Assembly: GCA_964523795.1 (NCBI GenBank)
Contig: CAZGAO010000087.1
Location: 1-20,858 of the forward strand
Source: SABY01 sp964523795
GTDB lineage: Bacteria > Bacteroidota > Bacteroidia > Bacteroidales > 4484-276
Direction of reading: 5' to 3'
DNA length: 20,858 nucleotides
Shown: positions 16,060-20,858 of the stretch, one piece after another
Position numbering within the stretch: position 1 is the stretch's first letter
Layout: each line of letters opens with the position of its first letter
The notes under the pieces: generated by a model
Told to the model about the DNA's origin: nothing
The model's input: the letters and a program-made list of their open reading frames with translations, nothing else
The model's database searches: none
Program-made: the position numbers and the translations under genes

Positions 16060-19000
16060 TTATCCGGCATTATAGGTTGCATTCATCACACTATTGGTAA
16101 TTTTATTATACAAATCGCGCGGCTTAAAAGGTTTCGAGATAAAGTCGTTCATACCTTCGGCCAGCACTTTTTGTTTTTCCTGCACCATTGCGGCAGCGGT
16201 AAGCGCGATGATGGGGATGTTTTTGTCTTTTTCGCGTATAGCCTTTGTTGCCTGATATCCGTCCACATTGGGCAAGTGCAAATCCATAAGTATGAGATGG
16301 TACTTGTCGGATTCAAACATGTCGATGGCTATTTGCCCATCCTTAGCTACATCCACTTCAATATCCCATTTTTCGAGAAACTGAGAAGCAATTTTAATAT
16401 TGATATCGTTATCTTCGACCAACAAAACACGGTATCCTATCAGGCTTTCATAATCAGGGCGGGGTGTATTTAAGGCATCCTCAAAACCCGAGTCCTCGAG
16501 AGCCAGTTTTTTTATCAGTTGATGCAATTCAGAAGGTTTGAAGGGCTTTGAGACAAACTCGTTCATACCTGCTTCCAGCACCTTATCCTTATCCTGGATT
16601 TTTACTGCAGCGGTAAGGGCTACAATAGGAATCTCGGTATCTTTTTCGCGGATGGCCCGCGTGGCATCAAAGCCATCCATGTTGGGCATGTGCAGATCCA
16701 TAAGGATAAGATCGTACTTGCCGGGTTTAAATTTGTTTACGGCAATCTGGCCATCCTGTGCATGGTCAACACGAATGTCCCATTTTTCGAGAATCTGTTT
16801 TGCTATGCGTGTGTTGATCAGGTTATCTTCGACCAGCAGTATTTTAAGTCCGGCCAGCGACTGAGCCTTTGATTTGGAATTATTAATGCGCTGCCCTGCA
16901 GGCTGCTGAACTTCTTCAGCAAGCGCTTGTGCTTTTTCGATACGTGGTACAGCCTTAGTTTGGATACGAAAAGTAAATTCAGAACCAAAGCCCATCTTGC
17001 TTTTCACCGTAATCTTGCTGTCCATAATCTGGAGCAGCTTTTTGGTGATGGCTAAGCCCAGCCCACTGCCGCCATACTTGCGCGTGGTATCGGTGCTGGC
17101 CTGACTGAACGAATCGAAGATATTTTGCAACTGCTCGGGGGCAATGCCTATCCCGGTATCAATTACCGAGAAAACAATCTCTACATTTCCATTTTTCAAC
17201 TCCCGGCTTTTGATCATCAATTTTACTTCGCCTTTTTCGGTAAATTTTACGGCGTTGCCGAGCAAGTTATTGAGTACCTGTGCCAGGCGGGTAGGATCGC
17301 CCACAATATATTCGGGGAGTTCGCTGTCAAGGTCGAGTGCAAAATTTATACTCTTCGATTGTGCCTGTGGAACGAAACCTGATTTGATGTTATAGGCCAG
17401 CTCGTAGAGGCTAAATTCGATATTTTCGAGCTTGAGCTTGCCCTCATCAATTTTATTGAAATCGAGGATGTCGTTGATGAGCGAAAGCAGGTTTTCGGCC
17501 GAGAACTTCATGGTGCTAATCTTGTCCAACTGATCTTCGCGGGGTTCTTCGAGCAGCAAAATATTTATCATCCCCAACACGCCGTTGAGCGGTGTGCGTA
17601 TTTCGTGCGACATGGTCGAAAGGAAGTCGGCCTTGGCTCTTGACGAACGCTCGGCTTCTTCTTTAGCAATGATCAATTGTTTGTTTTTGGCCTCTATTTC
17701 ATGGCTGGTTTTTTCGAGCCTTTGCGTACGCTCGTGTACCTGCTTGTTTAGCTTAACCTTTTCTACCTCCAGGCGGCGGTTTCTATATTTTGTGAGTTGA
17801 AACACCGCAAGCACAAAAGCCAACGAAAAGGCCACCCAGGTAATCCAGCTTTGATACCAAATTGTTCGGATATTAAAATGGTAGCTAAGCACCGGACTCC
17901 AAAGATAATTTCCACGATGCCTGGCTCTTACCATAAAGGTATAATCGCCCTTGTCGAAATCGGAATACAAGATTTCGTTGCGCCCCGAAAGCACCTTCCA
18001 GTCCTCCTTCTTGCCGCTCATCTTTACCTGATAGCTTACCGCACTTACCGGATACTCGGCACTAACGAAGCTGAAAGCCAGATAGCTTTGATTATTAAAA
18101 TTGCCATTGCTAAAATCACTCAGTGGAATCCCTCTTTCGGTGATACTGATAAGCCGGGGTTTTGCACTTACCAAGGGCAATTGATTGTTGGGACTATAAG
18201 CTACCCCGGCAACCGTGCCTGCCCAAACTCTGTTATAATCATCGGTAACTACATTGCGGTAGGTAATCGTTTTGCCCGGCAAACCATCTGTATGGCTAAA
18301 GGGAATCATATTTTTGCGGTCGTATTTAAAAATCCCGGTTGACGAGGCAAACCAGATATTATCATCCCTGTCGATGGCTATGGCCTTAACATCAATTTCG
18401 CTTTGGGTTTCCAGGCTAATCTTTTGCATGGTTGTCCCTTTGCGCTTGTACAAGCCCTGGTTTGTAGCCATCCACAGCACTTTATTATCATCAAATACCA
18501 GGTCGTTTACCGAAAGCGATGCTTCGCTGCCACCAAGTACCGAACCCTTCATACTTAGTATGCTGTCGTTGAGCTGATCGTAGTAAAGCAGATAATTATC
18601 AGGATCGTTGGTGCCCATTAGTAATTGGAGGTAGGGGGTAGTTTTTATAAAGTTAACCTTCCCCCGCAAGCCCTGAGCCGGGCCATAGACCTTGATGTAT
18701 TGCTCCTGCTTTATTTGAATCACCCCCAATAAATTATCCTGACAAAGCCAGATATTATGATTGTCATCAAAAATAAGATGATAAATGGATGCGCCATAAG
18801 CACTCAGGTCGAGGGTTTTTATTATCCGTCCGTTATACACCTTGTATAGTATCCCAGTATTATCGGCAAGCCACAGATAGCCATTATCGGGCAAAATTTG
18901 AATTATGGTGAAGCCCGATGACGAAAACACCAGATCTACATCCAAACTTTTATCGGTGATGCGAAATACATTATTGCCATCGGTAAAATACATGAGATGG

Positions 19001-20076
19001 TTCAGCTTGTCGTATTCTATATCCTGAACAAAACCCTTGCTCAGATTTTGGTAGGGGGCAATGAAATCCTGATTTTGAAGTATAGCGATACCATAATCGG
19101 TAGCCAGCAGATATTGGTTATGGTAGCTGATAATTTGGTTGATGGCACCCCTGTCTTCGATGGCCTCCACCTTCTCGATGATAATGCCCTGACCGTTGAG
19201 CCTGGCCTCAAAAAGTCCCCGTGTCCAAGTGCCGATAAATACCTTGCCATCGCGTTTTTGGTGCAATGCCGAAACATCGATGGAGGTATCGATAATCCGG
19301 TAACGGATAAAACGGGAATCGGCATCAAAAAAAATCTCGCCCAGCATATTATTAAAACCAATCAAGATGTGCCCGTCCGATATTTTTTGTACTGCGGTAA
19401 CGTTGCTAATATCGAAATTACCAAAAATCGGGCTGATAACATTTTTCATGTAATCGTAGCGATAAAAATTGCCGGTGTTTGAAATCATCACCAGGTTGTT
19501 AAAGCCATTTTCGAAAAAGGAAAAAGAATGCACATAACTGCCGGTAATATTTTCCTGACCTAAGTAATAACGATACAGCTTGTTTTGGCTGTAGCGATAC
19601 ACCGCTACATTGTCCGAAAACCAGAGGTTCCCCTTGGTATCCTCAAAAAACTCTTTGGGATACCACAGCAAGCTGTCGGTTTGGGCGGTTGATCCACGGC
19701 GGATTACGATGTTATTGGCACTTTTTTGCTCGTAATTGATTTGCTCAAAGCTCAGATCGGTGTTCATAAATAATTTGCCCTTGCTGGTACAAAACACCGA
19801 TTTGATGTAATCGGAAGCCGGCTGACCGTTAAAAGCCACAAACTCATTGCCGTTGAAATGCACCAGCCCATAATCGGTGCCGGCCCAAAGGAAGCCCAGC
19901 GAATCGATGGCGATGGATTTTATCAGGTCATTTTTCAGGCCATTTTCCTGGGTGTAATAATCCACCTTGTAGGGCTGAGCCACAAGCGAATGGGCAAAAC
20001 AAAAAAGCAGCACGACCAGTAAAAACCGATGTGGATACTTTGAAAAGCAGTTGCTATTTTTTGTTACAATTCGCAT
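16060..20076 (-). CDS. Hybrid two-component sensor kinase (Reg_prop / Y_Y_Y / HisKA / HATPase / REC-REC)
   Basis: A 1338-residue membrane sensor. The signal peptide or anchor is 1-34. A periplasmic propeller of Reg_prop repeats covers about 40-630 (for example IDSLGFLWAGTDYGLVHF), followed by a Y_Y_Y domain (about 674-736), one transmembrane helix (about 740-761), a coiled coil (about 769-815) and a HisKA domain with the phospho-acceptor H824 in SHEIRTP. The HATPase domain has DTGIGI (973-978) and GGSGLGLAI (1002-1010). Two receiver domains (about 1077-1192 and 1215-1329) carry acceptors D1127 and D1265 and conserved lysines K1177 and K1316. Unlike classic Bacteroidota hybrid systems there is no C-terminal AraC-type helix-turn-helix, so output must go through another protein or phosphorelay. 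I start at the ATG at 20076. An in-frame GTG at 20139 would add 21 residues, but the promoter box lies inside that extension. The ligand is unknown. Confidence 0.93.
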   Translation of the reverse strand: MRIVTKNSNCFSKYPHRFLLVVLLFCFAHSLVAQPYKVDYYTQENGLKNDLIKSIAIDSLGFLWAGTDYGLVHFNGNEFVAFNGQPASDYIKSVFCTSKGKLFMNTDLSFEQINYEQKSANNIVIRRGSTAQTDSLLWYPKEFFEDTKGNLWFSDNVAVYRYSQNKLYRYYLGQENITGSYVHSFSFFENGFNNLVMISNTGNFYRYDYMKNVISPIFGNFDISNVTAVQKISDGHILIGFNNMLGEIFFDADSRFIRYRIIDTSIDVSALHQKRDGKVFIGTWTRGLFEARLNGQGIIIEKVEAIEDRGAINQIISYHNQYLLATDYGIAILQNQDFIAPYQNLSKGFVQDIEYDKLNHLMYFTDGNNVFRITDKSLDVDLVFSSSGFTIIQILPDNGYLWLADNTGILYKVYNGRIIKTLDLSAYGASIYHLIFDDNHNIWLCQDNLLGVIQIKQEQYIKVYGPAQGLRGKVNFIKTTPYLQLLMGTNDPDNYLLYYDQLNDSILSMKGSVLGGSEASLSVNDLVFDDNKVLWMATNQGLYKRKGTTMQKISLETQSEIDVKAIAIDRDDNIWFASSTGIFKYDRKNMIPFSHTDGLPGKTITYRNVVTDDYNRVWAGTVAGVAYSPNNQLPLVSAKPRLISITERGIPLSDFSNGNFNNQSYLAFSFVSAEYPVSAVSYQVKMSGKKEDWKVLSGRNEILYSDFDKGDYTFMVRARHRGNYLWSPVLSYHFNIRTIWYQSWITWVAFSLAFVLAVFQLTKYRNRRLEVEKVKLNKQVHERTQRLEKTSHEIEAKNKQLIIAKEEAERSSRAKADFLSTMSHEIRTPLNGVLGMINILLLEEPREDQLDKISTMKFSAENLLSLINDILDFNKIDEGKLKLENIEFSLYELAYNIKSGFVPQAQSKSINFALDLDSELPEYIVGDPTRLAQVLNNLLGNAVKFTEKGEVKLMIKSRELKNGNVEIVFSVIDTGIGIAPEQLQNIFDSFSQASTDTTRKYGGSGLGLAITKKLLQIMDSKITVKSKMGFGSEFTFRIQTKAVPRIEKAQALAEEVQQPAGQRINNSKSKAQSLAGLKILLVEDNLINTRIAKQILEKWDIRVDHAQDGQIAVNKFKPGKYDLILMDLHMPNMDGFDATRAIREKDTEIPIVALTAAVKIQDKDKVLEAGMNEFVSKPFKPSELHQLIKKLALEDSGFEDALNTPRPDYESLIGYRVLLVEDNDINIKIASQFLEKWDIEVDVAKDGQIAIDMFESDKYHLILMDLHLPNVDGYQATKAIREKDKNIPIIALTAAAMVQEKQKVLAEGMNDFISKPFKPRDLYNKITNSVMNATYNAG

Positions 20077-20114
20077 GTTAAGCAAGGGCAAAAAAGCCTG
20101 AAGTTTTAACGTGT

Positions 20115-20122
20115 CAAAAGTA
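20115..20122 (-). promoter_or_regulatory. Candidate -7 promoter box for the sensor kinase
   Basis: Minus-strand TACTTTTG matches TAnnTTTG exactly and lies 38 bases upstream of the ATG at 20076, giving a short leader. It lies within the longer open frame that begins at the GTG at 20139, which argues for the downstream ATG as the real start. Confidence 0.6.
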
Positions 20123-20261
20123 CTACTTTTTTGCACCACCCTGCGATTAAGGTTTTGGGAAATGGAAAGAGGGATTTTGATTTTGGGGGAGCATGACGAG
20201 AGATGGATTTAGATGAATAGCCGATTGTGGATTGGTTTGGAAATGAACAGGATTATTTATG

Positions 20262-20288
20262 GTCGCAAATACTGCAAACATTTGCGAC
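20262..20288. terminator. Perfect 9-bp inverted repeat after the hip-like genes
   Basis: GTCGCAAAT (20262-20270) and ATTTGCGAC (20280-20288) form a perfect stem with a nine-base loop, 11 bases past the stop of the hipA-like relic. On the minus strand it is followed by CATAAATAATCC, which is A/T-rich but has no T run. It could be a weak terminator or a protein-binding site. The remaining 20123-20261 stretch upstream of the kinase shows nothing clear. Confidence 0.45.
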
Positions 20289-20299
20289 AAAATAAGCGT

Positions 20300-20365
20300 T
20301 CACTTTGTTAATTGCTTAAGCCTTCCCTGATACGACTGCCAGTAATTTTGCTTGGCCTTTCTCAT
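20300..20365 (-). pseudogene. hipA-like 5' relic (21 codons and stop)
   Basis: The stop of the XRE gene overlaps an ATG in the ATGA arrangement typical of translationally coupled hipB-hipA pairs. The reading frame starts MRKAK and continues ...GRLKQLTK before TGA at 20300. HipA N-terminal domains in Bacteroidota, as remembered, commonly begin (M)RKAKVY....AG.L. After the stop no further HipA-like sequence appears in any frame toward the kinase gene. I read it as the surviving start of a deleted or decayed toxin kinase gene. With only 21 residues, chance similarity cannot be ruled out. Confidence 0.45.
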
Positions 20366-20577
20366 GGTTTATTCAATTTTTTCACTTTAAAACAAAGTTC
20401 AAATCCAAGCACATCGGCTAACTTGGTTAAAGTAAGCAAGGTGGGATTGCCCTTTCCGCTTTCAAATTGTTTTAGGGTTCTTAAGCCAACTCCGGAGATA
20501 CTTGCCAGACTTTCCTGGCTTACCTTCAAATTTGCTCTCCGTTCTTTAATGGTTTGTATTAATTCCTGAAATTGCAT
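20362..20577 (-). CDS. HipB-like XRE-family transcriptional repressor
   Basis: A 71-residue protein that is almost entirely one Cro/C1-type helix-turn-helix domain (VSQESLASISGVGLRTLKQF followed by ESGKGNPTLLTLTKLADVLG). The GVGLR..(K/R)..E.GK..P.L.T...L...LG pattern is the one usual in HipB-type antitoxins, which bind their own operator and neutralise a HipA kinase. I start at the ATG at 20577. An in-frame ATG at 20589 would add MHFN. An in-frame TTG at 20604 is unlikely because it forms the last bases of the -7 promoter box. The stop TGA overlaps a downstream ATG. No intact hipA follows, so the repressor appears to be an orphan. Palindromic sites upstream suggest autoregulation. Confidence 0.82.
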   Translation of the reverse strand: MQFQELIQTIKERRANLKVSQESLASISGVGLRTLKQFESGKGNPTLLTLTKLADVLGFELCFKVKKLNKP

Positions 20578-20581
20578 GTTA

Positions 20582-20598
20582 AAGTGCATTTTTGCATT
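20582..20598 (-). promoter_or_regulatory. Operator-like site O1 over the start region (imperfect)
   Basis: AAGTGCA (20582-20588), four bases, then TGCATT (20593-20598): a degenerate, shorter-spaced version of the two upstream palindromes. It covers the predicted transcription start and the ATG at 20589, so a bound repressor there would block initiation. Confidence 0.5.
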
Positions 20599-20601
20599 GG
20601 G

Positions 20602-20609
20602 CAAAGATA
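20602..20609 (-). promoter_or_regulatory. Candidate -7 promoter box for the XRE gene
   Basis: Minus-strand TATCTTTG is an exact TAnnTTTG match. Transcription should begin a few bases downstream, near 20597, giving a leader of only about 10-20 bases before the ATG codons at 20589 or 20577. No convincing -33 element is seen. Confidence 0.6.
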
Positions 20610-20636
20610 AAACTTTCTTTTTTGAAGATCATCTAT

Positions 20637-20656
20637 AAGTGCAATAAGATGCACTT
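20637..20656. promoter_or_regulatory. Operator-like palindrome O2
   Basis: AAGTGCA (20637-20643), a six-base spacer, then TGCACTT (20650-20656): a perfect 7-bp inverted repeat centred about 40 bases upstream of the -7 box. It shares arms and spacing with O3, so it is probably a binding site for the XRE repressor. Confidence 0.7.
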
Positions 20657-20698
20657 TGCTATGCTATTGTATGTGTTTGATTTCTAATCCTACCGAAT

Positions 20699-20716
20699 AG
20701 TGCAATATGATGCACT
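20699..20716. promoter_or_regulatory. Operator-like palindrome O3
   Basis: AGTGCA (20699-20704), a six-base spacer, then TGCACT (20711-20716). Its centre is 61 bases from that of O2, close to six helical turns. A further lone half-site, GGCACTT, lies at 20731-20737. The 20605-20771 stretch contains these sites and no gene. Confidence 0.65.
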
Positions 20717-20771
20717 TTCCCTAACCAAATGGCACTTTTTAAAATCTACTGTTTGCAATAATAAAAAAAAC

Positions 20772-20858
20772 TTATGTTGTGTTAGACAGATAGGCGCGTA
20801 GGCCGAAAGTTTGCCGGGCAGCGGCTGCCAGTGCGGTGGGAGGATCAAACTTTCTTGA
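20772..20858 (-). other. GC-rich right edge, open reading frame running off the window (uncertain)
   Basis: On the minus strand a frame is open from the window end for 28 codons to TAA at 20772 (reading ...KFDPPTALAAAARQTFGL...), followed by a T8 run. Base composition shifts sharply to G+C at about 20790. The same segment carries an inverted repeat GAAAGTTTG (20805-20813) / CAAACTTTC (20846-20854) enclosing GGCAGC-G-GCTGCC (20817-20829). It could be the end of a gene or a structured repeat. The protein is not recognised. Confidence 0.3.

Noticed and set aside
20312..20569. Plus-strand frame of 85 codons opposite the XRE gene
   Set aside because: Fully antisense to a clear helix-turn-helix gene; no start signal or domain.
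20595..20597. Out-of-frame ATG just after the XRE -7 box as a leader peptide
   Set aside because: It gives only about 12 codons with no attenuator structure; chance is a sufficient explanation.

Overview
The window looks like chromosomal DNA of a member of the Bacteroidota, probably a free-living or anaerobic Bacteroidales/Marinilabiliales-type organism. Five successive proteins carry an N-terminal signal peptide and a C-terminal type A sorting domain of the type IX secretion system (T9SS). Several starts are preceded by the Bacteroidota -7 promoter box TAnnTTTG, and the sensor protein is a Bacteroidota-style hybrid two-component system. I cannot name the genus.

Layout: all large genes lie on the minus strand. 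At the left edge (1-46, plus strand) is what I read as the 3' end of a group II intron: the last strand of domain V, then domain VI with a bulged branch-point A. Next come two colinear 735-residue T9SS cargo proteins (196-2403 and 2701-4908), which are paralogues built from repeated modules I cannot assign to a named family. They are followed by a sialidase-like (BNR/Asp-box) propeller protein with a GEVED domain (5149-8688) and two different M14 zinc carboxypeptidases (9038-11986 and 12088-15672), all T9SS cargo. Then comes a large hybrid sensor kinase with two tandem receiver domains and no DNA-binding domain (16060-20076). At the right end is a small HipB-like XRE repressor (20362-20577), whose stop overlaps the start of a 22-codon relic that looks like the beginning of hipA. 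Palindromic TGCACTT operators lie over and upstream of its promoter. The right edge is a GC-rich stretch, open to the window end on the minus strand.

The five cargo proteins are probably exported and anchored or released at the cell surface, where the peptidases and the propeller protein could act on external polymers. Most genes have their own terminator, so they look like separate transcription units rather than one operon. The sensor kinase may respond to an external ligand, but no link to the cargo genes is visible.

The intergenic regions hold the most unusual signals. The gap at 15673-16059 contains a 135-bp element: two inverted 25-bp hairpin repeats whose five differences are two compensated base pairs plus one loop base, flanking a perfect 20-bp-stem palindrome. 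The gap at 8689-9037 is a mosaic of short hairpins and direct repeats.
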